DNA of 64,000 nucleotides from contig JAHPZA010000001.1 of NCBI GenBank assembly GCA_019058445.1, positions 124,001-188,000 on the forward strand. The letters run 5' to 3'. Positions 54,883-63,650 of the stretch are shown piece by piece (position 1 is the stretch's first letter; each line of letters opens with the position of its first letter). A program made the position numbers and the translations under genes. A model generated the notes under the pieces. That model was not told where the DNA came from and did no database searches. It saw only the letters and a list, made by a program, of their open reading frames with translations. Origin of the DNA: Promethearchaeota archaeon. GTDB lineage: Archaea; Asgardarchaeota; Lokiarchaeia; Sigyniarchaeales; SOKP01.

Positions 54883-56046
54883 TTAAAGTAATGAAATGAG
54901 TTCTGATAATAAATTGTTGAGATCAATGACATTAATATCATACCTGTTCTTTTCTACAACTGATTTATATTGATATTCACAAAATGGGCAAGCAGTTAAA
55001 ATGGTATGTGCTCCAAGCTCTTTGACTTCCTCTAATCGCTGTATTGTAGTTTTTTCAGCTAACTCAGGATACGCAGATCGAACTCCCGAACCGGAACCAC
55101 AGCAATTTGAGTCTTCTTTAGTTTGATTAAACTCTGCATAAGGAAGTTGGATTGCATCTAAAATTGCCCTAGGTTCATTATAAATGCCCAACCCTCTAGC
55201 TAAATGACAAGGATCATGCCAAATAATGGGTCCTTTTATGGTAGTTTTTAATAGTTCGTTAATTTTTGATTTTAAATCTCCTAGTTTGGATATTTTATCA
55301 ACAAGGTATTCTGAGAAATGTAAAAGTTTCGTGTCTTCAAATTTTTCTTTTAATTCCGATTTATATATCTCTTTAAACGCCGTTAGACATCCAGGACATG
55401 TGAAAATTATCTGTTTAGGAATATTTTCTCTTATTTCATTTAACATCGAATTAGTAAGATCATATAATAGTTCATTATGTCCGGTACGATATAAAATACC
55501 AGAACAACATGTTTCATTTTTCAATACTTTAATATTTTCTCCTAATTTTTCAAATAGTTTTAGGGTGTGTAATGCTATTTCAGGTATTCGATAAATAGCC
55601 ATACATCCTGGGTAATATATTGAATCAGCATTTACATTTCCTTTCAAATTTGGCCATGAAGCGTCTCTTGGTTGCGTTTCTCCAAATGGATTTCCATGGT
55701 TTTTTATATTCTCAACAATTTTTTTATGTGCTTCAGGATAGTTGTCAGCTTCAACTAATTTCTTTTTACCAAGATATATAATAGAGGGAACATCTACTCC
55801 TGAGGGACAAATATATTCACAATGACCGCACCCTGTACATGAAAAAAGGCGTTCTTTTGCTAATTCACTATTCTGGAACCTTAAATCTGGATCTTGCATT
55901 ATAGCGTGGACGATGGAGACCTTTCCTCGAGCAAAAGAACTTTCCCATCTAGTATCTTCATCATATCCCGGACACTCCATATCTTTGGGACAAAATCCAC
56001 ATAAATTACATTTCCATATTATACCAAGTAATTGTTTTTCTCTCAT
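54883..56046 (-). CDS. GlcF/HdrD-like iron-sulfur oxidoreductase subunit
   Basis: A 387-residue protein. Two ferredoxin-type sites lie at the N-terminus: CNLCGFCPKDMECPG (about 14-28) and CTGCGHCEYICPSG (about 69-82). Two CCG domains follow, one with ETCCSGILYRTGH and a final NCCGSGSG and CPFCEYQ set, as in heterodisulfide reductase subunit D and the GlcF subunit of glycolate or lactate oxidase. It accepts electrons from the flavin subunit encoded just upstream. The 17-base gap between the genes shows an operon. Electron acceptor is unknown. Confidence 0.9.
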   Translation of the reverse strand: MREKQLLGIIWKCNLCGFCPKDMECPGYDEDTRWESSFARGKVSIVHAIMQDPDLRFQNSELAKERLFSCTGCGHCEYICPSGVDVPSIIYLGKKKLVEADNYPEAHKKIVENIKNHGNPFGETQPRDASWPNLKGNVNADSIYYPGCMAIYRIPEIALHTLKLFEKLGENIKVLKNETCCSGILYRTGHNELLYDLTNSMLNEIRENIPKQIIFTCPGCLTAFKEIYKSELKEKFEDTKLLHFSEYLVDKISKLGDLKSKINELLKTTIKGPIIWHDPCHLARGLGIYNEPRAILDAIQLPYAEFNQTKEDSNCCGSGSGVRSAYPELAEKTTIQRLEEVKELGAHTILTACPFCEYQYKSVVEKNRYDINVIDLNNLLSELISLL

Positions 56047-56063
56047 AGTAAACTCTTTTCTAT

Positions 56064-57545
56064 TTAATTTGAAAAAATCGCAAGTTTATTTATTGAATAC
56101 ATTTTACCGGGATTTAAGATGTTGTTAGGATCAAAAATAGATTTAATTTTGCCCATAAGTTCTACAACTTCCTCCCCTAATACCGTACCTAAATAGGGGG
56201 CTTTCCAAATTCCGCATCCATGTTCCGCCGATACCGACCCCCCTAGGGATGTTGCTAATGTGACTAATTGTTCTTGAAGATCACCCATTTTTTGAACATC
56301 TGCTTTAGATTTTAATGTTACAGTTGAAATAAAATGAACATTACCATCTCCTAAATGCCCCATACGAGTAAAAATCAAATTATGAGATCTCATAATTTCC
56401 CCAAACTGTTCCATTAAATTATATATCTTGCTATAGGGAACAGAAAAGTCTAAAATTGCCGGAATTAGGGAAGAAGGATTCTTTTCAGGTCTTCTAATTC
56501 GTAATAATGAGGGTCCTGCCCCATCTCTTGCTTTCCAAATGTATTCATGTTCAAGACCTCTCAGAATTTTTATATCAGATGCGTGTTGATTACGTGAGAA
56601 TAAATTTTTAATACGATTAGCATAGTCTGAGGTAGTTTTCTCATCCCCATCTAAACGGACTAATATTGCAGCCTTAGCTATTTTTAATACCATTTTGGGA
56701 GTTAATCTAGATAAGTATGAATTCATCCCACTTAGTACTAATTGGTCAACCATTTCTATTGACATTGGAATTATCATTTCTTTTATTTCTTTTGCTATTT
56801 GAACAGCTACTTCAATGGAGTCAAAATATCCTAGAATAGTTACGAAACTTTCTGGAAGAGGTAAAAATTCTAAAGCTGCCTCGGTTATTACCCCTAAAGT
56901 CCCCTCAGATCCTACAAAGAGACTTAATAAATCCAAGCCAGCTACAGTTTTTTTCACTTGGCGTCCAAGTTGGACTTTTTGACCAGTACCTAAAATAGTT
57001 TTCAGATTTAACACATAATCTTTTGTTGTTCCGTATTTTATTGCTGATTCGCCTGAAGCATCATTGGCTATCATTCCACCAATGGTGCACACGTCTGCTG
57101 AACCCGGATTACAGGGTATCCAATAACCTCTACCCGTATTTCTTAAAACTTTACCTAAATCTTTATATAACACTCCCGGTTCTACAATTGCATAATTATC
57201 CTCAGTGTCAATTTTAATAATATGATTCATCCGAGAAAAATCTAAGACAACGCCTCCCTCGATCGGAAGAAACTGGCCCCCATAACTTGTCCCGGCCCCT
57301 CTTGGTATAATTTTTAAAGATTCTTCATTTGCCAAATCTATAATAGATTTAACTTGGTCAGCATTATCTGGTTTTACCACGAGATCTGCCATAATTCGAT
57401 AATTATCATCTACCCAACTAAGAGCCCGAGAAACTAGATCATGGGAATAACAATAGAGCTCAACAGGATCATCTGAGAGATATTTATCTCCAACAATAGT
57501 TTTTAATTTTGCTTTAATTGAGGGTTCAATCATGATTATACTCAA
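56064..57545 (-). CDS. GlcD/D-lactate dehydrogenase-type FAD-linked oxidase
   Basis: A 493-residue flavoprotein of the VAO family. The FAD-binding PCMH domain shows IIPRGAGTSYGGQ (about residues 79-91), NPGSADVCTIGGMIANDASG and VGSEGTLGVITE. The C-terminal cap ends with GDGNVH, SAEHGCGIWK and FDPNNILNPGKM, typical of D-lactate and glycolate dehydrogenases. It oxidises a 2-hydroxy acid and passes electrons to the GlcF-like subunit immediately downstream. Substrate choice cannot be read from sequence. An alternative start four codons inside (MIEPS) is possible. Confidence 0.92.
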   Translation of the reverse strand: MSIIMIEPSIKAKLKTIVGDKYLSDDPVELYCYSHDLVSRALSWVDDNYRIMADLVVKPDNADQVKSIIDLANEESLKIIPRGAGTSYGGQFLPIEGGVVLDFSRMNHIIKIDTEDNYAIVEPGVLYKDLGKVLRNTGRGYWIPCNPGSADVCTIGGMIANDASGESAIKYGTTKDYVLNLKTILGTGQKVQLGRQVKKTVAGLDLLSLFVGSEGTLGVITEAALEFLPLPESFVTILGYFDSIEVAVQIAKEIKEMIIPMSIEMVDQLVLSGMNSYLSRLTPKMVLKIAKAAILVRLDGDEKTTSDYANRIKNLFSRNQHASDIKILRGLEHEYIWKARDGAGPSLLRIRRPEKNPSSLIPAILDFSVPYSKIYNLMEQFGEIMRSHNLIFTRMGHLGDGNVHFISTVTLKSKADVQKMGDLQEQLVTLATSLGGSVSAEHGCGIWKAPYLGTVLGEEVVELMGKIKSIFDPNNILNPGKMYSINKLAIFSN

Positions 57546-57699
57546 TATATTTCTTAAAACGTAAATTTATTCAAAATCCAAATTAATAAGTACCAAAATT
57601 AATTCTTCATTTAAATTATTACCATTAATCCTCTGTAAAAAAATAGAAAAATAATAGAATATATGAGAGTATAGACATAAATTTAAAAGGTGATAGAAA

Positions 57700-58299
57700 T
57701 TGAAGGAGAATGAATTGGATTATAAAGAATTAGAACCAGAGATAAAAGTATTGGAGAAAAAGGGATTTTTGATTCTCATACAACTTATTGGATGGGCACT
57801 TTTCGGATTCTGTGTATATCGATGGATAACTTATTTTTTTATATATGAATATTATAGGTCCCTTACACATACTACATATCTTACTTTAATCATAATAAGT
57901 CTTACGTGCATTAATAAATTTGAGTCTCCTCTTTTAAATTCTGCGGCAAGTATGTCCTTTTTGCTTTTCATTATAGTTTCAGTAATATTTGTATCATTAG
58001 CAACCGATATATTCACTTTTATCGATGGAGTTGTATTACATGGCGCTATTGCTGCATTTCAAATGTATATACTACTCAATAAAAAGATCGTAGTCAGTAA
58101 GAAATATTTATTATGGAGCTTTTTACTTTACTTAATTTTTATAAGTTCTTACGATAGTTTCGCCCGCATAATTGCCGCTATTGACATGAATGAAGAAACA
58201 TCAAGCATTAAAATGACCGTTCAAATATTTTATGCTTTATGCATTAGTACGATGCTAGTGTATGTTATTAAGAAGAAATGTGGAATTTTGTTTCCCTAA
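57700..58299 (+). CDS. Multi-pass membrane protein of unknown function
   Basis: A 199-residue protein from a TTG start with a charged N-terminus and five or six membrane helices, about residues 26-48, 60-70, 85-104, 109-126, 137-155 and 170-188. It ends in a basic KKKCGILFP tail. I do not recognise it. A small Cys-rich gene converges on it with ten bases between stops. Confidence 0.6.
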   Translation: MKENELDYKELEPEIKVLEKKGFLILIQLIGWALFGFCVYRWITYFFIYEYYRSLTHTTYLTLIIISLTCINKFESPLLNSAASMSFLLFIIVSVIFVSLATDIFTFIDGVVLHGAIAAFQMYILLNKKIVVSKKYLLWSFLLYLIFISSYDSFARIIAAIDMNEETSSIKMTVQIFYALCISTMLVYVIKKKCGILFP

Positions 58300-58309
58300 G
58301 AAAGATATT

Positions 58310-58759
58310 TTAAGATGTTTCAATTTTTTTTTTGTAGCAAGAACAACAATAAAATTGTAGTAGAGGATTTATCCAATATCTCATTAATGCCTCTTGTGAA
58401 AAGTTTTTATTAAAAGAAGAGCAACTGCATTCTAAAAAAGTTATCTCCTTCTCGCAATCTATACATTTTCTTTTTAAATTATATGCATGTTTAAAATCAA
58501 CAAGGCAAGAGGGACAAAATACTTTATGTTTCAAATTTTTCCAAGTTTTTGAGATATCAATATCTGGGATAAATTTGAATTGGTCTTTATTGTTTAATAT
58601 GTTAAAGAAACTCTCTACAGGATTATTATATGAGCTTAAGTAGTGATAGACATTTTTAAATTCATTAAAATAGAATCTTTCATGACAAATCGAACAAGAA
58701 CGGCTCTCATTTAGAGAAATTTTATTGTTTTTCTTTTTTGAATGGATTAGACTTTTCAA
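58310..58759 (-). CDS. Cysteine-rich zinc-binding hypothetical protein
   Basis: A 149-residue basic protein with at least four CxxC or similar pairs: CSICHE, CPSC, CIDCEK, CSC and a terminal CCSCYKK. These could form two or three zinc knuckles. The middle has a helical segment with SFFNILNNKDQFKF. No catalytic motif is visible. Function unknown; nucleic-acid or protein binding is the usual role of such modules. Confidence 0.6.
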   Translation of the reverse strand: MKSLIHSKKKNNKISLNESRSCSICHERFYFNEFKNVYHYLSSYNNPVESFFNILNNKDQFKFIPDIDISKTWKNLKHKVFCPSCLVDFKHAYNLKRKCIDCEKEITFLECSCSSFNKNFSQEALMRYWINPLLQFYCCSCYKKKIETS

Positions 58760-58936
58760 GATTTATCCTTTAGTTTTGTCTGGTTTGGAGCTCAAAATTT
58801 AAAAGGTTTTTTTTAAATTTCTATCTTCTCATATAAAAATTTTCATTTAAAACTTTATGGATATCTTTTTATATCGAATACGCTTATAGTTGATAATTTA
58901 AAAAAGAAAACTGGGTTTATTGCTTTAAGATTTTGA

Positions 58937-59830
58937 CTATAAACCCCACATATTATCTATCTTTTCAGCTAATTTATCTTGAATGAGAATAATTTCAGTA
59001 TCAAAGTAATTTTTTACAATATCTATTATAAATTTGAAATATGGTTTACTTATTTTTATGAAATGAGTATCTTCTAAATATCGTATTGCTTTTTTCGCTT
59101 CTAGTGGACGGCTTATATCTTGTTTATTATAGAATTCGAATAATTTATGAGCTAGTGTATAAATTTCTCTAATTTTATCTCTTAAATTCTTTAAAGCTAA
59201 ATTTGAATCACTTTCTTTAAAGAATTCTTTAATAAATTCTTGTTCTATTTTTAATTCATTTATGTTTAGTGATTTTTTCATCCTTCCAGTTATTCTTTTA
59301 CCTTCTAAGACTAAATATTCCGTATAATGTTTTTTACTAACCTTATATGTCTCTTTTGTATGGATTAAAATGTGGGCATCGAACGATTTTTGAAAAGTAT
59401 AATCGAAAAAATCAAATAATGTATCTTTAAGATATTCAAGATTATTATCTATTACGATCAAAATTCTCTTTTTAATTAAGCTCCCTCGAATTGCATAAAT
59501 TAGAATTTCAGGTCTAAGATTCATCTTAATCTCAAACACATCAATATCTTGAGGTTTAAGTTCTGGAGTAAGGTCGATCTTAGGTTCTATATCGTCTAAT
59601 AAAGCATCTAATTTTTGATAGCCTCTTACTTTAAGATGTTTATCAATAAACGGTACAAATGCATGATCGCACACTCTTCCTGTGGGAATAAATAAACTGG
59701 TCAATTGTTTTGACTGGTCAATTATACGCATAGGAATATTGACAATTTTTTTTGAGCGACAGATAGGGCACACAATCTCAACATTTCCCCACACTTCAGT
59801 TTCTATATTACTTTGTGTTTTAACAGCCAT
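58937..59830 (-). CDS. Hypothetical protein with N-terminal zinc-binding module
   Basis: A 297-residue protein. The N-terminal module has CPICRSKK, a helix with IIDQSKQLTSLFIPTG, then RVCDHAFVPFIDKHLKVRG (in part), which gives a Cys/His metal site. I believe this module recurs in Asgard proteins, but that is memory and not checked. The middle (LIKKRILIVIDNN onwards) looks like an alpha/beta domain, and the C-terminus is helical. It has no membrane segment. Possible regulator or GTPase partner; function unknown. Confidence 0.65.
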   Translation of the reverse strand: MAVKTQSNIETEVWGNVEIVCPICRSKKIVNIPMRIIDQSKQLTSLFIPTGRVCDHAFVPFIDKHLKVRGYQKLDALLDDIEPKIDLTPELKPQDIDVFEIKMNLRPEILIYAIRGSLIKKRILIVIDNNLEYLKDTLFDFFDYTFQKSFDAHILIHTKETYKVSKKHYTEYLVLEGKRITGRMKKSLNINELKIEQEFIKEFFKESDSNLALKNLRDKIREIYTLAHKLFEFYNKQDISRPLEAKKAIRYLEDTHFIKISKPYFKFIIDIVKNYFDTEIILIQDKLAEKIDNMWGL

Positions 59831-60004
59831 ATATCATTTTGATCCATTTTTTGTTATGTATTGCTAATTCACCTAAAAAAACTAAACTTTTTTTTTAGAT
59901 TAAACTTTATTTAGAAAAAATTTTGATCCAATAAGCAATATAACATAAGATTGATGGACAAAAAAATAATTAAAAATAAATGATTGAAATTGCCGTTTAT
60001 CAGC

Positions 60005-60475
60005 TTATTCCTCTTGTTTATGGATGTCAGCAATGGTAAGATTAAATCTCTTAAGTATTTTAGGATCGATTTTTAAACCATGATAAGGGGTGCCAGCGGA
60101 GCCTAAGATGAAATCTTTTGTAATTACCTTTTTATCTATATATACTGGCATTTTGTTTATAACAGAAATAGGAGGAACGCCTCCAATTGAATATCCCGTA
60201 CTCTCTTTTATGAGTTTTTCAGAGGCAAACGTGAATTTTTTCATTTGTGATATGGTTTCTAACTTTTTTAGATCTAACTGTTGGTTTCCTAAGAGAATTA
60301 CAGATAAAAGATCTCCCTTTTTAGATTTCAATATCAAACATTTAATTATATTCTCAAGAGGAATATTGAGTGCTTTTGCGATATTCTCAGAGTGCGTCCC
60401 ATTTATGTTTTCATGTTCTATAATTTCTCCATTGATACCTAAATCGGACATTATAATTTTTGTTTTCTCAATCAT
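60005..60475 (-). CDS. YbaK/ProX-type aminoacyl-tRNA deacylase
   Basis: A 156-residue protein of the YbaK/EbsC trans-editing family, which hydrolyses mischarged aminoacyl-tRNAs. The conserved Lys lies in NIIKCLILKS (about residues 42-51), and the family GGVPP motif is present in STGYSIGGVPPISVI. The final AGTPYHGLKIDP matches the substrate-pocket segment. Size is standard. Which amino acid it removes (Cys, Ala, Pro, Ser) cannot be told. Confidence 0.9.
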   Translation of the reverse strand: MIEKTKIIMSDLGINGEIIEHENINGTHSENIAKALNIPLENIIKCLILKSKKGDLLSVILLGNQQLDLKKLETISQMKKFTFASEKLIKESTGYSIGGVPPISVINKMPVYIDKKVITKDFILGSAGTPYHGLKIDPKILKRFNLTIADIHKQEE

Positions 60476-60814
60476 TTTACACAGGGTAAAGGATACTTAT
60501 TTTAAGATTATAGCATATATGCAGATAACGCGACTATTTCTTATCTTAAGGTTGTTGTCAATTACGAATATATTCCTATTACTATTTTCCATTCAATCTA
60601 AAAGATCTTACCAATAATATTTTTTGTTTTTTTCTATTTAAAATTACTTACTCTTTTTTCCAAATTTAGTTTTATTAAAATGCGAAAAAACATTTTAGCA
60701 TAAAAAATGAGAGGAGACTCCTAGCACATCAACCTGATTACCAGGTCAGAAAAAAAGAGGATAAATAAGATAAATTTAGTGCGAAGATTTGTACACTAAC
60801 CAAAAGACAAAAAT
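60476..60814. other. Intergenic region with two small hairpins
   Basis: No convincing gene is seen here. Two hairpins lie close together: ACCTG-ATTAC-CAGGT (60732-60746) and TTAGTG with CACTAA around a 12-nt loop (60776-60799). They could be part of a small RNA or terminator of flanking transcripts. No C/D or H/ACA boxes fit well. Confidence 0.25.
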
Positions 60815-61150
60815 CTAGAATGTGATAGGAGTCATTTTTAATTTTTTTTTGAATTCTGAGGTGATTTGTTTTCTATTATTTTTCCTCCATGAGAATAATC
60901 TAATTCGATGTTTTTTGTCCTTATCTAAAATATTTTTAATTACTTTTACCTCTACTAAATTTAAATCTTTCATATAGTTAGGATCGAGAAATAACTCGAT
61001 TTTATCCTTGTTTACTTTTTTTATTCCAAATCACCTTACATATCCCATTCTAGACCTACCTATAAAAAAAGCGATATTTTTTATGCTACACTCTAATGAA
61101 CAGAAATCAATTCTAATAAGTTCGGCAAGTTCACATTTTACACCCACCAT
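60815..61150 (-). pseudogene. Small gene broken by one in-frame TGA
   Basis: Starting at the ATG at 61150, the frame runs for 39 residues (MVGVKCELAELIRIDFCS, then FIGRSRMGYVR), meets TGA at 61031-61033, and continues for 71 more protein-like residues (FGIKKVNKDKIELFLDPNY to ITSEFKKK) before TAG at 60815. Both halves look like one protein of about 110 residues, and the TGA could replace a Trp (TGG). A recent nonsense mutation, sequencing error or genuine recoding are all possible. No family is recognised. Confidence 0.6.
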
Positions 61151-61198
61151 AAATTAAATAAAACATTTTTTAAATTTCGGAATAATTTAAAATATATC

Positions 61199-62374
61199 AT
61201 GGATCTTTCTAACATCACTAAAGTTTTTTCTGAATCTGTTATCCGTGAAATGACGCGTATAGCCAATGAACATCCGGGATGTATCAATCTGGCTCAAGGC
61301 TTTCCTGATTTTTCAGCACCTGAGTCAATCAAAAATGCCGCAATTGAAGCAATTCGAGCAGATATAAACCAGTATGCGATAACATGGGGTTCTGTATCGC
61401 TAAGAAATGCTATTGCCGAAAAAATAACTGAATATAATAAATTAAAATTTGTGGATCCTGCAAAAAATATTACAGTCACCTGCGGCTCAACAGAAGCAAT
61501 GCTCTCTTCAATGAAAGCCATTATAAATCCTGGTGACGAAGTAATCATATTTGAACCATTTTATGAAAATTATGGTCCTGATTGTCTATTATCTGGAGCT
61601 ACTCCTCGTTACATTATGTTAAATCCTCCTGATTGGAAGTTCGAGTTTGATGAGCTTGAACAACTTTTTAATGAGAGAACAAAAGCAATAATAATTAATA
61701 CTCCAAATAATCCTACTGGAAAGGTATTTAATCAAAAAGAATTGAAATTTATCGCAGATTTATGTCTAACCTATGACTGTATTGCGATTACCGATGAGAT
61801 TTATGAACATATATTATTTGATGATCATAAGCATATTTCCATAGCATCCTTGTCTGATATGGAAAATAATTCAATTACCATTAATTCCATATCTAAAACA
61901 TACTCCCTTACTGGCTGGAGAGTTGGTTGGGCCGTTGCGAGTGAAAAAATAACCAATGAACTTAAAAAAGTTCATGATTTCCTAACAGTTGGGGCTCCAG
62001 CTCCGCTTCAAGATGCAGCAGCATTTGCACTTTCTCTTGGTGACGACTATTATAAATGGCTTGGAGATTTCTATCAACATGCTAGAGATAAGCTCTTCAA
62101 CGCTCTAAAACAAACATCTCTTAATCCAATTAAACCAGATGGAGCCTATTACATTATAACGAATTGTGAAGATTATATGGATCAATATTGTCTTCAAGAT
62201 TCAACTGATTTAGCTATACATTTGGTAAAAAACATAGGTATTGCAACCGTACCTGGTTCCTCATTTTATGCGGATCCTAAAAGTGGTCAATATCAAACCC
62301 GTTTTTGTTTTTGTAAAAAAGAAGAGACATTACAATCAGCAACCCAATGTCTTAATAAGATAAGACATAAATAA
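61199..62374 (+). CDS. Class I/II aminotransferase (aspartate/aromatic type)
   Basis: A 391-residue fold-type I PLP aminotransferase. It shows NLAQGFPDFSAPE near the N-terminus, NTPNNPTGKVF, ITDEIYEHILFD and the PLP Lys in SISKTYSLTGWRVGW (about residues 231-245). The pattern fits the aspartate or kynurenine/glutamine aminotransferase subgroup (PLP fold I-gamma) in archaea. Donor and acceptor cannot be told from sequence. It has its own promoter region after the broken small gene, which diverges from it. Confidence 0.92.
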   Translation: MDLSNITKVFSESVIREMTRIANEHPGCINLAQGFPDFSAPESIKNAAIEAIRADINQYAITWGSVSLRNAIAEKITEYNKLKFVDPAKNITVTCGSTEAMLSSMKAIINPGDEVIIFEPFYENYGPDCLLSGATPRYIMLNPPDWKFEFDELEQLFNERTKAIIINTPNNPTGKVFNQKELKFIADLCLTYDCIAITDEIYEHILFDDHKHISIASLSDMENNSITINSISKTYSLTGWRVGWAVASEKITNELKKVHDFLTVGAPAPLQDAAAFALSLGDDYYKWLGDFYQHARDKLFNALKQTSLNPIKPDGAYYIITNCEDYMDQYCLQDSTDLAIHLVKNIGIATVPGSSFYADPKSGQYQTRFCFCKKEETLQSATQCLNKIRHK

Positions 62375-62481
62375 AAGACATTTAATCTCTATTTATAGGT
62401 GAAAAACCAATTTACTCGCTCCAGGTAATGCCGAGATTCAATTTCTTAAAGTTTTAAATCAATCAAACTTTACATTTATTA

Positions 62482-63618
62482 ATGGACTCATTTTTTAGAG
62501 AATCTTACAATTACTTAGCTAGAAAAATAGAAGACGCTTTAAAGAGCGTAAATAAGAGAGTAATGCAATCTTGTTTAGATATTTTAGATAATGGAAAACA
62601 AGAAAAACGTGTTACAATTGATGGAGCTGGTAGATCATTACAAAGCGCCTTATTACTCGCTAATGAGTTAGAAAACTTATATGGGATTCGAGTTAACCAA
62701 GTTAATAATGCAAATCTAAGACCTTTAAGAAAAGGAGATATATTCATAGTAAATTCTCGATCAGGGTCAGGAAAATCCACTAGAGATGCTGAATTTGCAG
62801 TAAAAAAGGGGTTAAGCGTTATCTATATAACAGGAAACCCAGAACTGGAGGAGAAATTTGAAAATGTAATTCTTATCAAGGGAGATATCAATCATGAAAG
62901 AAAATATGCCCCTCTTGGGACTGAATTCGAACAAGCAAGTGCGATTTTATGCTCATGTATGGGATATGCCTATAATAAATCCGATAAAATGAAAGCTTTT
63001 AATATTATTTGTAAAACGGTAATAAATGGGTTATATTCAAATCTTCAGGAACTGGAAAAACAAGAAAAGCCAATTGCGAGTTACACTTCATTAATAAACG
63101 ATTTTTTAGACGTTAAAAATGACAGGGTGATTTATTTTAAAGGAGCAGGGATAAATGATATCATCTCAAGAGTAATTGCAATAAGATATGGTCATTTACA
63201 TAAAGAAAATTTGAAAGATTTACACGTAGTATATGAGGGTCATTGGAAAAGTAGAAAGAAGGATGATTTAGCCGTCTTGATAAGCGGGAGTGGGGAGACA
63301 GATCAAATCCTAAAATATGCGCAGCAAGCGGGTGATGTTGGAATGAAGTTGTTTACCATAACCTCATTTAAGCAATCGAATTTAGCAAGAACTAATAAGT
63401 GGTATCGTAAATATCAAGGAAATTTAATAATTGAAGGTCGACCTGAGATGATTAGTTATTATAATAAATCAATCCATAAGGTAACTAAGACGTTCTTCCC
63501 TCAATTTGAATTAAACACTTATATTACACTTGATGCTTTATTAGCTTTAATCGCAAACCATAATGACATTACGGAAGAGGATATGAAAAAAACGCATAGA
63601 GATAAGGAGTTAGAATAG
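62482..63618 (+). CDS. Tandem-SIS protein, 6-phospho-3-hexuloisomerase-like
   Basis: A 378-residue protein with two SIS sugar-isomerase domains. The first (residues 1-190) resembles 6-phospho-3-hexuloisomerase: GAGRSLQSALLLANEL, VNSRSGSGKSTRD and APLGTEFEQASAI. The second (about 200-340) has YFKGAGINDIISRVIA and VLISGSGETDQIL. Usual isomerases have one domain per chain and form tetramers; here two are fused. It could act with the hexulose-phosphate synthase at 41-42 kb. The role of the second domain is unclear. Confidence 0.85.
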   Translation: MDSFFRESYNYLARKIEDALKSVNKRVMQSCLDILDNGKQEKRVTIDGAGRSLQSALLLANELENLYGIRVNQVNNANLRPLRKGDIFIVNSRSGSGKSTRDAEFAVKKGLSVIYITGNPELEEKFENVILIKGDINHERKYAPLGTEFEQASAILCSCMGYAYNKSDKMKAFNIICKTVINGLYSNLQELEKQEKPIASYTSLINDFLDVKNDRVIYFKGAGINDIISRVIAIRYGHLHKENLKDLHVVYEGHWKSRKKDDLAVLISGSGETDQILKYAQQAGDVGMKLFTITSFKQSNLARTNKWYRKYQGNLIIEGRPEMISYYNKSIHKVTKTFFPQFELNTYITLDALLALIANHNDITEEDMKKTHRDKELE

Positions 63619-63650
63619 AAAGAGTTTAATATATAAATAAAACGTACTTC

